A DNA stretch of 64,000 bases from Atopobium sp. ICM42b (GCA_000564995.1 JDFH01000002.1:117205-181204), one strand, 5' to 3'. Shown: positions 1-10,989, counted from the stretch's first letter. Numbers and translations: made by a program. The notes: a model not told the origin generated them from the letters alone.

Positions 1-603
1 CAAGACCACAACCAGAGCGTTTTCTGAACCAGCGCGCTGGATGATTTCAGAGAGGTCAGCGTAAGCAAACGGCTGCGTACGGACAATAACGCCCTGGTGA
101 GCGCCGTGGCTTGAAAGCGAGTCAAGTACGGGCTTTGCAACACGCTCGACAGGAATACCCTCCTGCTCAAGCTGACGTGCAAGCGCCTCAATTTCTTGGT
201 CTTTCTGTCCACTTGCAGCCTGTACCAGCGCATTCTTCAAAGGGATACCAACGGTCAGCGCCTCTGCTACTGCGCGACGACCTTCGATAAGATCGGTTGC
301 AGGCTTCTTGTTGCCGGGACGTCCAGCGCCAGCGCCTCGCTGTCCACCAGCACCAGCACCTCGTTGACCGCGAGTGCCTTGAGCTGCACGTGTGCCTTGT
401 GCGGAGCGGCCGCCCTTTGAGCTCTGGCCATTCTTGGTGCCGAAATAACCGCCCCAGTCGGCAGCCTTCTTGGAGCCGCGACCTGTGCCGCTGCGACCTG
501 CGCCGCTGCGTCCCGAAGCTCCACCGCGACCTGCAGCTCCACCGCGACCAGTAGCGCCCTCGGAGCGTATATTTTTAGAGGTAGAACGCTGATTTCTTGC
601 CAT
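1..603 (-). CDS. rlmB: 23S rRNA 2'-O-methyltransferase RlmB (SpoU family), 5' part only
   Basis: The minus strand is open for 201 codons from ATG at 603 to the window edge, so the C-terminal catalytic SPOUT domain lies outside. From about residue 95 the protein reads like the RlmB N-terminal L30e-like substrate-binding domain (LIEGRRAVAEAL, then PVERVAKPVLDSLSSHGAHQG). RlmB methylates G2251 of 23S rRNA. The first ~90 residues are an Arg/Gly-rich low-complexity tail with repeated GRGG, GRSG and GAGG units, which most RlmB proteins lack and which may bind RNA. The start lies 2 nt after the cysS stop, so the two are probably co-transcribed, as ispDF-cysS-rlmB clusters commonly are. The plus-strand ORFs over this stretch are compositional shadows of the GC-rich tail. 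Confidence 0.85.
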   Translation of the reverse strand, partial: MARNQRSTSKNIRSEGATGRGGAAGRGGASGRSGAGRSGTGRGSKKAADWGGYFGTKNGQSSKGGRSAQGTRAAQGTRGQRGAGAGGQRGAGAGRPGNKKPATDLIEGRRAVAEALTVGIPLKNALVQAASGQKDQEIEALARQLEQEGIPVERVAKPVLDSLSSHGAHQGVIVRTQPFAYADLSEIIQRAGSENALVVVL

Positions 604-605
604 AG

Positions 606-2087
606 TTAGTCTGCCTTACGCTTGAGTCGAGCGCCAGCGGCGGTATCTTCAATCAAAAGTCCAAGCTCGGCAATGCCGTCTCTAATTTGATCAGCAACTG
701 CCCAGTTTTTCTGGGAACGAGCCTCCTGACGAGCAGCAAGCAAAGCCTCTGCAGCCTCGTCAGCTGACGCGCCCTCATAGCCTGCCACCTGGGCGGCAAG
801 CGTCACAAGCTCTTCTGGTAAATCAGAGGTAGAGGCTGCCTGAGTCAAATCAATTCCCAAAGCTCCCGTGAGCTCGCACAACATATCTGCTGCACGGAGA
901 ACAGGACTTGCACCAACGTTCTGGCCAACCTCTGCAAGATACGTATTTGCAGCAGTTACCAGGGCAAAGATAGCAGCGAGTGCTCCTGCGGTGTTGAAAT
1001 CATCATCCATCTGAGCGTCAAACTCGCTCTGAGCTGTATTGATTGCCTCGGCAAGCGTGCTATCAGCGTCGGAGAGTTCGTGCTGAGCAGAAGACTGCTT
1101 GAAAGCCCAGCGGAGATTTGCAACGCAGGTCTTCATACGCTCAAGCGTACCAACGGTGCCCTCAAGGCGCTCAAACGAGAAATCAAGTGGTGCACGATAG
1201 TGCGTTTGAAGCATCAAAAGTCTTACTGCATCTGCAGGGTACTTGTCCAAAACTTCCTTGAGTGTGTAGAAGTTGCCCAACGACTTGGACATCTTCTCAC
1301 CGTCAACGCGAAGCATTCCGGTGTGCATCCAATAATTGGCGAGAGGAGCGTGCCAAGCGCAAGATGCCTGAGCGGTCTCGTTCTCATGGTGAGGGAATAC
1401 CAGGTCAGAGCCACCGCCGTGAATGTCAATTGGAGTGCCCAGGTAGCGATGAATCATCGCACAGCACTCACTGTGCCAACCTGGACGACCTTCTCCCCAA
1501 GGGCTTGGCCAGCTAGGCTCACCAGGCTTAGCAGCCTTCCAGAGTGCAAAGTCAAATGGGTCGCGTTTCTCGTCATTAACCTCAACGCGCTCACCTGCAC
1601 GAAGCTGATCAAGATCGCGGCCAGAAAGTACGCCATAACCATGGTCAGAACGAACCGAGAAATACACGTCGCCCGAAGGCACCGCGTAAGCATGGCCCTG
1701 CTCAATCAAAGATTGAATCATCTGTAGCATGGCTTCAATCTCGTGCGTTGCACGAGGACGAATATCTGGATCTAGAATATTGAAGCGATGCATCTGCTCG
1801 ATAAACGCCTGAGAAAACTCTTCAGAAACCTCTTGAGCAGTCCTTCCCTGCTCAATGGCGCGCTGAATAATCTTGTCGTCAACATCGGTCAGATTCTGGG
1901 CGAAAGTAACCTCAAAACCCTTATGCATCAGATAACGGCGAATAACGTCAAACGAGAGGAAGGTACGGGCGTTTCCGATGTGAATCTGATCGTAAACCGT
2001 AGGACCGCACACGTACATGCGGATTTTACCCTCGTCGATTGGCTTGAACTCTTCTTTTTTATGCGTCTGAGTGTTATAGACAAGCAT
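606..2087 (-). CDS. cysS: Cysteinyl-tRNA synthetase
   Basis: Class I aminoacyl-tRNA synthetase that charges tRNA-Cys, 493 aa, a normal length. The HIGH box appears as HIGN (in [16 protein letters not shown]) and the KMSKS loop is exact (KMSKSLGNF). The zinc ligands are visible as Cys27, the Cys in WHSECC and the His/Glu of PHHENE. I place the start at ATG 2087 because GAGGAG lies 5 nt upstream. A 5-residue-longer reading from a TTG at 2102 has no such site. It is co-directional with rlmB and separated from the ispDF genes by the plus-strand ABC gene. Confidence 0.96.
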   Translation of the reverse strand: MLVYNTQTHKKEEFKPIDEGKIRMYVCGPTVYDQIHIGNARTFLSFDVIRRYLMHKGFEVTFAQNLTDVDDKIIQRAIEQGRTAQEVSEEFSQAFIEQMHRFNILDPDIRPRATHEIEAMLQMIQSLIEQGHAYAVPSGDVYFSVRSDHGYGVLSGRDLDQLRAGERVEVNDEKRDPFDFALWKAAKPGEPSWPSPWGEGRPGWHSECCAMIHRYLGTPIDIHGGGSDLVFPHHENETAQASCAWHAPLANYWMHTGMLRVDGEKMSKSLGNFYTLKEVLDKYPADAVRLLMLQTHYRAPLDFSFERLEGTVGTLERMKTCVANLRWAFKQSSAQHELSDADSTLAEAINTAQSEFDAQMDDDFNTAGALAAIFALVTAANTYLAEVGQNVGASPVLRAADMLCELTGALGIDLTQAASTSDLPEELVTLAAQVAGYEGASADEAAEALLAARQEARSQKNWAVADQIRDGIAELGLLIEDTAAGARLKRKAD

Positions 2088-2331
2088 GCATACTCCTCGC
2101 AACCATTGTGTATTGGTGTAAGTATAAACGGTTTATGGAAAACCTTTAAGTTCCATACCTTACTAATCAAGATTCAATTTTGTTACCGTTCACGGATTAG
2201 TACTGGATTGTTTTTTTTGTTTTATTAAACTTGATGAACAAAAAATTTAAAGAATTTATATTTGAATCAAAACTGCAAAGAACTAGAAGGCAAAAAAATC
2301 TTGCTCTTAACAACTTCAGAAGGTGATTCGA

Positions 2332-3971
2332 ATGAGTAAGTTTTTTAACATTACCCGCTACTGTATATCTACCATTCTGGATAAGGGCAGTCTTGCGATT
2401 TATCTCTTTCTGGCATTTTTTTCACAGCGCTTACGGTGATTCAACCGCTTCTTGTTGGATTTGTGATTAATCTATTTATTGCAGGAACAACTTGGAACGA
2501 AATACTTTTCTATTGCGCTGTAGTTGCCGCACTAGGAATCCTTATTGCCGGCTGTTCCTATCTTGCTAAAACACGCTATTGTCAGTTACAAATTGATTCT
2601 TCGTTTACTATTGAGCGACAGCTGATTGACAAGATTCAACATGCAGATTCATCATTTTTCTCGTCATATGATTCTGGACATTACCGCCAGACAGTAAATA
2701 ACGATTCTAATGACGTTTCGATTTTTATACTTACACAATGTGTGAGCTTTGTAACAACTATGGTCTCTGTCTTAGGCACACTGGCAATTATTTTATATTT
2801 GAACCCATTAACCGCTCTTGTAACAGTTGTTCTGTTGTTGGTGAGTTTTATTATCTATAAGCAAATCCAAGATGCGGCTTATAAAAGATACAAAGAATCC
2901 AAAGAACTGAAATCACAGTATGGATCTATTGAGCTTTCCCAATTCACAGACGTAGATTTTATCAGGCGTCATTCTCTCTTTGAGCGTTTCTTTAATCAGC
3001 ACTATGCCGTCAATCAAAAACTTCGTAGTGCTATTCATGAGCAGTACAAATTGGAAATTGGCGTACAAGAATTAAACAATGCTGTGATTGCCGTATTTCA
3101 AGCCATTGTGTTTATTACCTGTGCATATCAAATTTTCCTTGGAGCACTGCAGCCTGGCTATATTGCAACCATTTCAAGCTATTTTGTATCGCTTTTGGGC
3201 TCTATTACGCTTCTTATGGAATTTGGCATGGCTTATCAGAGTATTACGGTAAGTCTTGATCGAATTGAGCAGATTCTTGATTTACCTCAAGAATCCGTTG
3301 GTAACATCGTTCCATCAGAGGACGTCAATCAAATTACCTGCACAAATGTATCTTTCTCTTATCCACATTCAAATAAAGTGCTGATGAACAACTTGTCTTG
3401 TAGTTTTGCAAAAGGAAATATATATGCCATCACCGGTGGAAACGGTACAGGCAAATCAACATTTCTGAAGCTCATTAATGGAGAGTGGTCTTCTCACTTA
3501 TCGGGCACTATTGCTATTAACGAGGACTTACTAGCTCAAATTAATCAATATGAACTCCGAAAAAATACTCTTGGATTTACCGAACAAGAGCCAAGCATTG
3601 TTGACGATACGGTAAGAAATAATCTGACCCTACTCTGCAAAAAGCAGCCAACAGATGAAGAGATAATCAGCTATATCAAGCTGTTCAATTTGGAAAAATT
3701 GCTGCTTGGAGACGATCAAAATCTTGATGTCCGCCTTGTTGAACGAAGCTCTGCTATCTCTGGTGGAGAAAAGCAAAAGATTGCAATTATCCGCATGATG
3801 CTTATGAATCCAAGTGTTATGTTGCTTGACGAGCCAACTTCTGCATTAGATCAAAACAGTGTTGATGTTCTTCTTAATCTTCTCAAGAAGGTCAAGCAGG
3901 ACCACATAATACTTCTCATATCTCATGACCCTAAAGTGGTGGAGGCAGCCGACCATATCGTAGAGCTATAA
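2332..3971 (+). pseudogene. ABC exporter (TMD-NBD half transporter), frameshifted near the N-terminus
   Basis: ATG at 2332 follows AGAAGGTG and encodes MSKFFNITRYCISTIL..., but this frame stops at about 2440. The main frame resumes at once with VIQPLLVGFVINLF and continues for 511 residues. The break falls in a run of seven T at 2416-2422, and one extra T would join the two parts. The C-terminal half is a complete ATPase: Walker A GGNGTGKST, signature ISGGEKQK, Walker B VMLLDEPTSALD, and a switch His in LLISHD. The N-terminal half is a six-helix exporter-type membrane domain. A GTG at 2436 could start a shortened product lacking the first helix. The gene is AT-rich, on the opposite strand, and inserted between ispF and cysS, which usually lie together. 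Substrate unknown. The frameshift could also be a base-calling error. Confidence 0.8.
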
Positions 3972-3972
3972 C

Positions 3973-4467
3973 TTATTGCGCGCTACGTCCCAGCAGTACA
4001 ACTGCCCAGGCAGCAATGCCTTCTTGAGTGCCCACAAAGCCAAGGCCTTCGGTGGTGGTTGCTTTTACACCAACTTTATCTGGCGAGACACCCATGACCT
4101 CAGCCATGCGGTTTCTCATAGCGTCGCGATGAGGAAGCAACTTAGGTGCTTGAGCTGCAACAGTGCAGTCACAATCCAGAAGCTCAAAGCCCTCATTACG
4201 AACAAGATGCATAACATGGGACAGGAGCACCATAGAATCAGCACCCTCATAAGCAGGGTCTGTATCGGGGAAAAGCTGGCCAATGTCGCCGGCACGCACG
4301 GCTCCTAACAGGGCATCCATAAGTGCATGAGCCAAAACATCGGCATCGGAGTGGCCGAGAAGACCTTTGGTGTGCTCAATTTTGATGCCACCTAAGATAA
4401 GATCTCTACCCTCTACCAGGCGATGAACATCGTATCCGTGGCCAATTTTAAGCTCTGGTATGCTCAC
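3973..4467 (-). CDS. ispF: 2-C-methyl-D-erythritol 2,4-cyclodiphosphate synthase
   Basis: MEP-pathway enzyme that cyclises CDP-ME-2-phosphate to MEcPP, 164 aa as expected. The N-terminal metal motif GHGYDVHR and the following LLGHSDADVLAHALMDALLGA are exact for the family. The C-terminal stretch VKATTTEGLGFVGTQEGIAAWAVVLL is also typical. It overlaps ispD by 4 nt, which indicates translational coupling. Its stop is convergent with the ABC gene, with a 1-nt gap. Confidence 0.97.
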   Translation of the reverse strand: MSIPELKIGHGYDVHRLVEGRDLILGGIKIEHTKGLLGHSDADVLAHALMDALLGAVRAGDIGQLFPDTDPAYEGADSMVLLSHVMHLVRNEGFELLDCDCTVAAQAPKLLPHRDAMRNRMAEVMGVSPDKVGVKATTTEGLGFVGTQEGIAAWAVVLLGRSAQ

Positions 4468-5267
4468 TCTACAGCCCCACTTCCGGTTGCGCCTTCTACC
4501 AGGCGACGGCTGAGCGTAGCCTCAACAATTGCAAGGTCAGACGGGTACGTGACCTTCACGTTTTCTCGTTGTGACTCAACGCACAACACCGTAAGACCAA
4601 GTCGCTCAACTAACGACGAGTCATCGGTTCCCTGGTAGCCTTCCTGACGAGCTACCTCGTGGGCTTCAAGAAGCGTGCGTGTCTTGAACACCTGAGGGGT
4701 TTGAGCAGCCCAGAACGTTGAGCGGTCAGGCGTATCTACAATGGTTGCACCATCTACGCGCTTTAGCGTATCAGTTGCGCGGTGAGCCAAAATTGCTCCC
4801 GCAATCTTAGGCGACTTGCGAACTGTACCAATGACCTGCTCAATAGTCTCTACCTCAATGAGCGGACGAACCGCGTCATGAACAGAAACAAAATCATATC
4901 CGGCAGGCACTACCTGGAGCGCATTGTAAACCGATTCCTGTCTGGTGGCACCAGACGTTGCAAAGTGAACAGGCTTGTGGAGTACAAGCTTGCCCAAAAC
5001 ACCCTCTTGAACTGCAGCGCGTTTCTCGTCAGAGCAAGCAATCACAATGTGAGCCACGCTGGGTGCGTGATCAAACGCAAGGATTGACCAGCTCATCAGC
5101 GGAAGTCCGCAGACAGAAATAAACTGCTTGCCGTCAGGATACCCAAAGCGCTCGCCAATGCCGCCGGCCACAATGACGGCAACGGTATCGGATTTTGCTC
5201 CATGAGTTGTGAGGCGAGAAGGACGTGGCTTTGACACGACCTTTGCACAGGTGCTGCTTGCAGCCAT
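4464..5267 (-). CDS. ispD: 2-C-methyl-D-erythritol 4-phosphate cytidylyltransferase
   Basis: Forms CDP-ME from CTP and MEP, the step two before IspF. The nucleotide-binding motif reads VIVAGGIGERFG (usually AAGxGxRxG), followed by KQF. The later motifs VHDAVRPL and ATDTLKRV are typical. A ~28-residue Ser/Thr/Lys-rich N-terminal extension precedes the catalytic fold. A start near residue 28 is conceivable, but the annotated ATG overlaps the disA stop by one base (TAATG), a normal coupling arrangement. It forms a disA-ispD-ispF unit. Confidence 0.95.
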   Translation of the reverse strand: MAASSTCAKVVSKPRPSRLTTHGAKSDTVAVIVAGGIGERFGYPDGKQFISVCGLPLMSWSILAFDHAPSVAHIVIACSDEKRAAVQEGVLGKLVLHKPVHFATSGATRQESVYNALQVVPAGYDFVSVHDAVRPLIEVETIEQVIGTVRKSPKIAGAILAHRATDTLKRVDGATIVDTPDRSTFWAAQTPQVFKTRTLLEAHEVARQEGYQGTDDSSLVERLGLTVLCVESQRENVKVTYPSDLAIVEATLSRRLVEGATGSGAVE

Positions 5268-6346
5268 TATTCTGACTTACCCCACATTCTGCGGAGACTG
5301 TTAGCAAGTGCACCGGGGTTCTCGACACCCAGAGATTTGAGGCTTGATGTATCGTTTTCTGCAACGTGAAGCAGCTGCTGCAGGTTGTCGTAGGCGTCAA
5401 CAATTCTGGCCGCAATCTCATCGTTGACCACATGAACGCGGGAAAGCGTGCGCAGGCCCAGAGGCTCCATGGACGCATCTTCTCCGCGGCCATCGGAGTA
5501 GCCAAGAATCTGGCCAACGCTTTCTGCGGAGCGGAGCTCGGTGTTGGCCGTCTCGTGGAAGCGGCGGCGAATAGCACGCGCTTCTTCAGCGGAAGAATCT
5601 ACAGCGTAGTCGCGAATCATCAGGTTGTAAGCCTCGTCGATACCGCCCAAATATTCCTCACGCTGCATAGCGGTGGTTTTTCCCTCGCTACCTAGCTCCA
5701 AAAGACAAGAATCAAGCTGGTCAGCGGCACTCAAAAGCACCTCAAACAGGTAGAAGATGCCTGCTACATCGCCTAGGGTGACATAGTTATCAAGCTCAAG
5801 AGCAGTCAGGCGCAGAAGCGCACGATCAAGCTGCTGGCGTGTATTTTGCATAGCAACCGAAAGCTGGTTGACGGTAGACATAATGGCTGGTACTGACTTC
5901 AGCGGAATAACGTGACCATTAACGTAGACCGTAATCAACGAACGGCGAGAAGACACTGCAATCACAATAGACTTGGTGAGCAAGCTCATGCGAGCAGCAG
6001 TACGGTGACGAGTGCCTGTCTCTGCAGTTGGAAGCGTTGCATCAGGATTGAGGTGGAAGTTGGCACGCAAAATTCTGGTGAGGTCTTTGTCCACCACCAC
6101 AGCGCCGTCCATCTTGCAGAGCTCAAACAATCGATTTGCCGTGAAGGAAACATCAAGTTTGAAACCATCTCCGCCCGCAGCAAGGACGTTTTCTGTATCT
6201 CCCACACAAATGAGGGCGCCCAAGCGGCCAGCGATAATCATGTCCAGTGCAACGCGGAGCGCTGTACCAGGGGCAGTCATCTTCAGAGCGGTGGCAATAC
6301 GGTCCTCGTTTTCTGTTGCGCTTGGATCAAGTTGCGTTGGCTCCAT
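5267..6346 (-). CDS. disA: DNA integrity scanning diadenylate cyclase (c-di-AMP synthase)
   Basis: 359 aa, the family length. The N-terminal DAC domain shows the catalytic DGA motif (KMDGAVVVDKDL) and the RHR motif (GTRHRTAARMS). A helical linker follows, then a C-terminal RuvA-like helix-hairpin-helix DNA-binding region. DisA makes c-di-AMP from ATP and is inhibited at branched DNA. It is first in the disA-ispD-ispF operon and lies downstream of clpC behind a terminator, matching the clpC-disA-ispDF-cysS order seen in many Gram-positive genomes. Confidence 0.96.
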   Translation of the reverse strand: MEPTQLDPSATENEDRIATALKMTAPGTALRVALDMIIAGRLGALICVGDTENVLAAGGDGFKLDVSFTANRLFELCKMDGAVVVDKDLTRILRANFHLNPDATLPTAETGTRHRTAARMSLLTKSIVIAVSSRRSLITVYVNGHVIPLKSVPAIMSTVNQLSVAMQNTRQQLDRALLRLTALELDNYVTLGDVAGIFYLFEVLLSAADQLDSCLLELGSEGKTTAMQREEYLGGIDEAYNLMIRDYAVDSSAEEARAIRRRFHETANTELRSAESVGQILGYSDGRGEDASMEPLGLRTLSRVHVVNDEIAARIVDAYDNLQQLLHVAENDTSSLKSLGVENPGALANSLRRMWGKSE

Positions 6347-6554
6347 GGCTCTCCCTCAATTACTTGCAGCTTACGAGCTGCGTTTTGCGATCTGGTACGT
6401 TTACGGCTTCAGTTTGTTTCAACATTTCAAGTATACGGTTTTGTTGCCGGCGCGTGTAGTGACGGTTTGGAGAAGACGGGTTTCTCGCCGGGCGACTGGG
6501 TGAGCTGCTCGACGGGTTTCTCGACAAGAGAACTGAGCGTTTTAGCTGCGATAC

Positions 6555-6582
6555 AAAAAGACCCGAGGCAGAACCTCGGGTC
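6555..6582 (-). terminator. Rho-independent terminator of clpC
   Basis: On the minus strand a 9-bp stem GACCCGAGG/CCTCGGGTC with a 5-nt loop is followed by TTTTTG. It begins 8 nt after the clpC stop. The ~240 bp between here and disA otherwise holds two copies of a TTCTCG motif and presumably the disA promoter. Confidence 0.85.
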
Positions 6583-6590
6583 GGAGTGTC

Positions 6591-9221
6591 TTACTCGGCG
6601 GAGGACATCAGGTCGGACGAACCGCCTGCACTACCTTGTGGCAGCGAGGATGGGCCCATGCTGACATCCATCTGGTCAAGCTGTGCCATGGTCTCTTTCT
6701 TGCGAGGCTCAGGAATGACGCCCGTGGTCTTGGTGAACACAAGCTTCTTACCCTCAGCATCAACATCAACAGCAACAATGTCGCCTGCGTTCCACTGGCC
6801 AGAGAGAAGCTCCTCAGACAGTGGATCTTCAATCATCGACTGAATGGTGCGGCGCAGCGGACGAGCACCGTAGACAGGGTCGGTTCCGTCTTTGGCAATC
6901 AGATCCTTTGCGGCCTCGGTGAGCTCAATGGACATGCCGTTGGCAATCAAGCGATCGCGCAGCTCAAGAACCATGAGGTCAACAATGCCACGAAGCTGCT
7001 CGGTAGAGAGCGACTTGAAGACAACAATCTCGTCCACGCGGTTCAAGAACTCTGGACGGAATCCGCGCTTGAGCTCGGACATAACACGGCTGGTAATCTC
7101 TTTGTCGGAGAGTCCCTTAGAGCCTTCTGACGAGAAGCCCATGGTATTGGTACGGGCAATCTCGCGAGCACCAATGTTGGATGTCATGATGACAACCGTA
7201 TTAGAGAAGTCCACGTGACGACCTTGACCGTCAGTCAGGCGGCCCTCGTCCAGAATCTGCAACAAGATGTTGAAGACGTCTGGATGTGCCTTCTCAATCT
7301 CATCAAAGAGCAGGACAGAATATGGACGCCTGCGGACAGCCTTGGTGAGCTCGCCACCCTCATCGTAGCCCACGTATCCTGGAGGTGCGCCAACCAGCTT
7401 AGCTACGGTGTGACGCTCCATGTACTCGGACATGTCGTATGAAAGCAGGGCATCTTCAGAGCCAAACAGGAACTCTGCCAGGGCTTTTGCAAGCTCAGTC
7501 TTACCTACACCGGAAGGGCCTAGGAAGATAAAGGAGCCGCCAGGGCGCTTAGGGTCTTTGAGAGGACTACGGCTTCTGCGGATTGCCTTTGCAACCTTAA
7601 CAACAGCCTCATCCTGACCAACAACGCGCTGGTGAAGGATGTCTTCTGTACGAAGCAGCCTTGAAGCCTCAGTCTCGGTGAGGTTAGAAACAGGAACGCC
7701 GGTGATGCCAGAGACAACCTTTGCAATATCGTCCTCGTCAACGGTAACAATGTTCTTGTCCAGCTGCTCACGCCACTCAGTCTCCAGGCGATCCCTCTCT
7801 GCTACCAAGGATTTCTCCTGGTCACGAAGACGAGCTGCCTGCTCAAACTCCTGAGCGCTTGCTGCCTCGGATTTCTGGGTACGAACGCGGAGAAGATCTG
7901 CGTCTACCTGGGCAATCTCTGGTGGAAGGCTCATCTTGTGGATGCGTGCGCGGGCGCCAGCTTCATCGAGGACGTCAATTGCCTTGTCTGGCAGGAAGCG
8001 ATCCTGGATATAGCGGCTCGAAAGCACAACAGCAGCCTTAATAGCAGCCTCGGTGTAGTGGACGTGGTGGTGCTTCTCGTAGCGGTCCTGAAGTCCGTGA
8101 ATAATAGAAATGGTGTCGTCGTTGTTTGGCTCGCCGATGTTGACAGGCTGGAAACGCCTCTCAAATGCAGCGTCCTTCTCGACATGTTTACGGTACTCTT
8201 CTGCCGTAGTTGCGCCGATGACCTGGATTTCTCCACGAGACAGCGGCGGCTTAAGGATGGACGCAGCGTCAATGGAGCCCTCTGCGGAGCCGGCGCCAAT
8301 GACGGTGTGAATCTCGTCAATGAAGAGGATGTCATTCTTGGATTTCTCCAGCTCAGCAACAACCTTCTTCATGCGGTCCTCAAACTCACCGCGATACTTG
8401 GAACCAGCTACCAGACTTGCCAGGTCAAGCGTCCAAACCTGCTTTCCGCGCAGGATGTCAGGGACGTTGCCGGATGCAATGAGCTGAGCCAAGCCCTCAA
8501 CAATGGCGGTCTTACCAACGCCGGGATCGCCCAGGATAAGTGGGTTGTTCTTCTGGCGGCGGGCAAGAACCTGCATGACACGCTCAATCTCGCGGTCACG
8601 ACCGATGACAGGGTCAAGCTTTTTATCTGCGGCAAGCTTAGTAAGGTTGCGGCCAAACTGCTCCAACATGGAAGCGTCGTCATTTGCATTAGGACGCATC
8701 TGACCAGCGCCAACAGGCATGCCAAAGATGCCACCCTCAATACGAGGCTCTGCCATACGAGGACCAGCAGGTGCATCTTCTGGAGTCTGGGCAACCAGCT
8801 CATCAACGGCGTTTCTTACGGCGTCGCCCGAGACACCCATGGTACGCAGGGCATCCATAGCACGACCGTTACCCTCGGATACAATACCCAAAAGTAGGTG
8901 CTCAGTTGCAATATAGCTCTGACCGTGGGTCATGGTTTCTCTATACGCGTCCTCTAGCACGCGTTTTGCGCGCGGAGTAAACGGAATGTGGCCGCCAGGA
9001 ATAGGGTCTCCTGCGCCCGTGGTGAGCTCTTTTACGGTTGCCAGAGCCTCGTCATACGAGACCTCTAGCTTAGCCAAAGCCTGAGCAGCAATGCCCTCCC
9101 CCTCTTTGATGAGAGCAAGTAGCAGGTGCTCGGTACCGACATACATCTGGCCAAGACCGCGAGCCTCGTCCTGAGCCAAGCTCATGACTTTACGCGCTCT
9201 GTCAGTGAATTTATCAAACAT
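6591..9221 (-). CDS. clpC: ATP-dependent Clp protease ATPase subunit ClpC
   Basis: Hsp100 unfoldase that feeds ClpP, 876 aa. Domain order: double Clp-N repeat ([20 protein letters not shown] and a second copy near residue 85), AAA-1 with GDPGVGKTA and LFIDEIH, a UVR-type coiled middle segment, AAA-2 with GPSGVGKTE and [15 protein letters not shown], and a C-terminal D2-small domain. I start at ATG 9221 (MFDKFT), the family-typical N-terminus with AGAGG upstream. The longer reading to 9326 adds an atypical 35-residue leader. No ctsR, mcsA or mcsB lies beside it. The short Met/Ser-rich tail after the D2 domain is unremarkable. Confidence 0.96.
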   Translation of the reverse strand: MFDKFTDRARKVMSLAQDEARGLGQMYVGTEHLLLALIKEGEGIAAQALAKLEVSYDEALATVKELTTGAGDPIPGGHIPFTPRAKRVLEDAYRETMTHGQSYIATEHLLLGIVSEGNGRAMDALRTMGVSGDAVRNAVDELVAQTPEDAPAGPRMAEPRIEGGIFGMPVGAGQMRPNANDDASMLEQFGRNLTKLAADKKLDPVIGRDREIERVMQVLARRQKNNPLILGDPGVGKTAIVEGLAQLIASGNVPDILRGKQVWTLDLASLVAGSKYRGEFEDRMKKVVAELEKSKNDILFIDEIHTVIGAGSAEGSIDAASILKPPLSRGEIQVIGATTAEEYRKHVEKDAAFERRFQPVNIGEPNNDDTISIIHGLQDRYEKHHHVHYTEAAIKAAVVLSSRYIQDRFLPDKAIDVLDEAGARARIHKMSLPPEIAQVDADLLRVRTQKSEAASAQEFEQAARLRDQEKSLVAERDRLETEWREQLDKNIVTVDEDDIAKVVSGITGVPVSNLTETEASRLLRTEDILHQRVVGQDEAVVKVAKAIRRSRSPLKDPKRPGGSFIFLGPSGVGKTELAKALAEFLFGSEDALLSYDMSEYMERHTVAKLVGAPPGYVGYDEGGELTKAVRRRPYSVLLFDEIEKAHPDVFNILLQILDEGRLTDGQGRHVDFSNTVVIMTSNIGAREIARTNTMGFSSEGSKGLSDKEITSRVMSELKRGFRPEFLNRVDEIVVFKSLSTEQLRGIVDLMVLELRDRLIANGMSIELTEAAKDLIAKDGTDPVYGARPLRRTIQSMIEDPLSEELLSGQWNAGDIVAVDVDAEGKKLVFTKTTGVIPEPRKKETMAQLDQMDVSMGPSSLPQGSAGGSSDLMSSAE

Positions 9222-9328
9222 GTGCTGAAACCTCTCAAAACTCTCTATATATTTCTGATTTATACCCATCAGAAGGCTCTGCAAACATACGACTCGCGTT
9301 GGATTTTTCTCCTTCGTACGAACCACAC

Positions 9329-9365
9329 AAAAAGCCCGGTACCTGCAACGAGCGGATACCGGGCT
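9329..9365 (-). terminator. Terminator of lysS
   Basis: Minus-strand hairpin AGCCCGGTATCC/GGTACCGGGCT with a ~10-nt loop, followed by TTTTTGTG. It lies between lysS and clpC. The same CCCGGTA-type stem recurs after the phosphoketolase gene. Confidence 0.85.
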
Positions 9366-9408
9366 GATGTGTTTGTGTGCTGCGTGGGGCAGCTAAAGTT
9401 CCAAGCTC

Positions 9409-10989
9409 TTAGCGTTTCTCGGGCTTGAGCTGTGGGAAGAGAAGGACGTCGCGGATAGAAGGCTGATCGCAGAAGAGCATCATCATGCGGTCGATACCGT
9501 AGCCGATACCGCCCGCTGGTGGCATGCCGTACTCAAGTGCGCGGATGAAGTCGTAATCGTACTCCATGGCCTCCTCGTCACCCTGACGCTTAGCCTCCAT
9601 CTGAGCAGCAAAGCGCTCCTCTTGGTCAACAGGGTCGTTGAGCTCGGAGTATGCGTTTGCGTACTCTGCGCCGCAGATAATGAGCTCAAAGCGGTCGGTC
9701 AGGCGAGGATCGTCTGCCTTGCGTTTGGTGAGCGGAGAAACCTCTGCAGGATAATCGCAGACAAAGGTTGGGTTTACGATGCTCTTCTCGCCAAGCTCAT
9801 CGTAGATCTCAAACAACAGCTTGCCGGCCTGCCACTCTGGGTTCCACTCAATCTCATAGCGGTCCAGGACTGCACGGAGTTTCTCGACAGGGGTGTCAAT
9901 GGAGAGCTCCTCGCCGGTGACCTCGGACGCAATCTCTGCCAGGGACGCAACGCGCCAGTTGCCGGAGAGGTCAACCTCGGTGCCCTGGTAGGTGATGACC
10001 TCGTGGCCCTCCTCGCAGCCGCAAGCCTTGCGAGCAATCTCCTGGAAGAGGTTCTGGGAAAGCTCGCGCATGCCGGCCAGGTCAGAGTAGGCGGCGTATG
10101 CCTCCATAGAGGTGAACTCTGGGTTGTGCGTGAGGTCGGTGCCCTCGTTTCTGAACTGACGACCAAGCTCGTAAACGCGCTCAAGTCCGCCAACAAGCAG
10201 GCGCTTCAGCGGAAGCTCGGTTGCAATACGCAGGTAGTTCTCGGTGTTCAGCGCGTTGTAATGCGTAATGAACGGCTTTGCGTTTGCGCCGCCAAGAATC
10301 TCCTGGAGAACAGGGGTCTCAACCTCCATGTAACCGTCTGCCTCCATGAACTGGCGGATGATGGAGATGATCTGGGAGCGCTTGCGGAATACGTCGCGGA
10401 CCTCGGGGTTCATAATGAGGTCAACGTAGCGCTGGCGATAACGAACCTCGCGGTCGGTGAGGCCGTGGAACTTCTCAGGCAGAGGACGCAGCGACTTGGA
10501 GAGGACCTCCAGCGAGGTGACTGCCAGGGAAAGCTGGCCACGGCGCGTACGCATGATAGCGCCGGTTGCGCCAATGATGTCGCCAAGGTCGAGAAGACCC
10601 AGGAGCTCCCAGTTCTTCTCGTCAAGGTTGTTGATGCGGCAGAAGAGCTGAATCTGGCCGGTATAGTCCTCTACCACGACAAACGCGATCTTGCCCTGGT
10701 TGCGGATGGCGCGGACGCGGCCGGCGACGGAATAGACTTCCTCGCCAGTCTGGCCATCCTCGAGGTCAGCGTAGCGCTCCTCCAGCTCAGCGACGTGAGC
10801 GGTGACGGTGGACTTGATTGGGTATGGGTCAACGCCGGCGTCAAGCAGTGCCTGGCGGCGGGCTTTGCGCTGGGCGCGCTCGTCGTTGATGGAAGCCTCT
10901 GGGGTGACCTCGGTTGCGTCGACGTTCTCGGCGGCGGTTACGTCAGCGGCGGCCGAGCTACCAGCGATGTTGTTCTCTACTTCGGACAT
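9409..10989 (-). CDS. lysS: Lysyl-tRNA synthetase, class II
   Basis: Charges tRNA-Lys. 526 aa from ATG 10989, which has GGAGG 4 nt upstream; the longer reading to 11028 runs through the greA terminator and is rejected. After a ~30-residue Ala-rich leader come the OB-fold anticodon-binding domain (VAGRVRAIRNQGKIAFVVV) and the catalytic core with motif 2 (FRNEGTDLTHNPEFT) and motif 3 (GGIGYGIDRMMMLF). It is immediately downstream of greA. Confidence 0.97.
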   Translation of the reverse strand: MSEVENNIAGSSAAADVTAAENVDATEVTPEASINDERAQRKARRQALLDAGVDPYPIKSTVTAHVAELEERYADLEDGQTGEEVYSVAGRVRAIRNQGKIAFVVVEDYTGQIQLFCRINNLDEKNWELLGLLDLGDIIGATGAIMRTRRGQLSLAVTSLEVLSKSLRPLPEKFHGLTDREVRYRQRYVDLIMNPEVRDVFRKRSQIISIIRQFMEADGYMEVETPVLQEILGGANAKPFITHYNALNTENYLRIATELPLKRLLVGGLERVYELGRQFRNEGTDLTHNPEFTSMEAYAAYSDLAGMRELSQNLFQEIARKACGCEEGHEVITYQGTEVDLSGNWRVASLAEIASEVTGEELSIDTPVEKLRAVLDRYEIEWNPEWQAGKLLFEIYDELGEKSIVNPTFVCDYPAEVSPLTKRKADDPRLTDRFELIICGAEYANAYSELNDPVDQEERFAAQMEAKRQGDEEAMEYDYDFIRALEYGMPPAGGIGYGIDRMMMLFCDQPSIRDVLLFPQLKPEKR

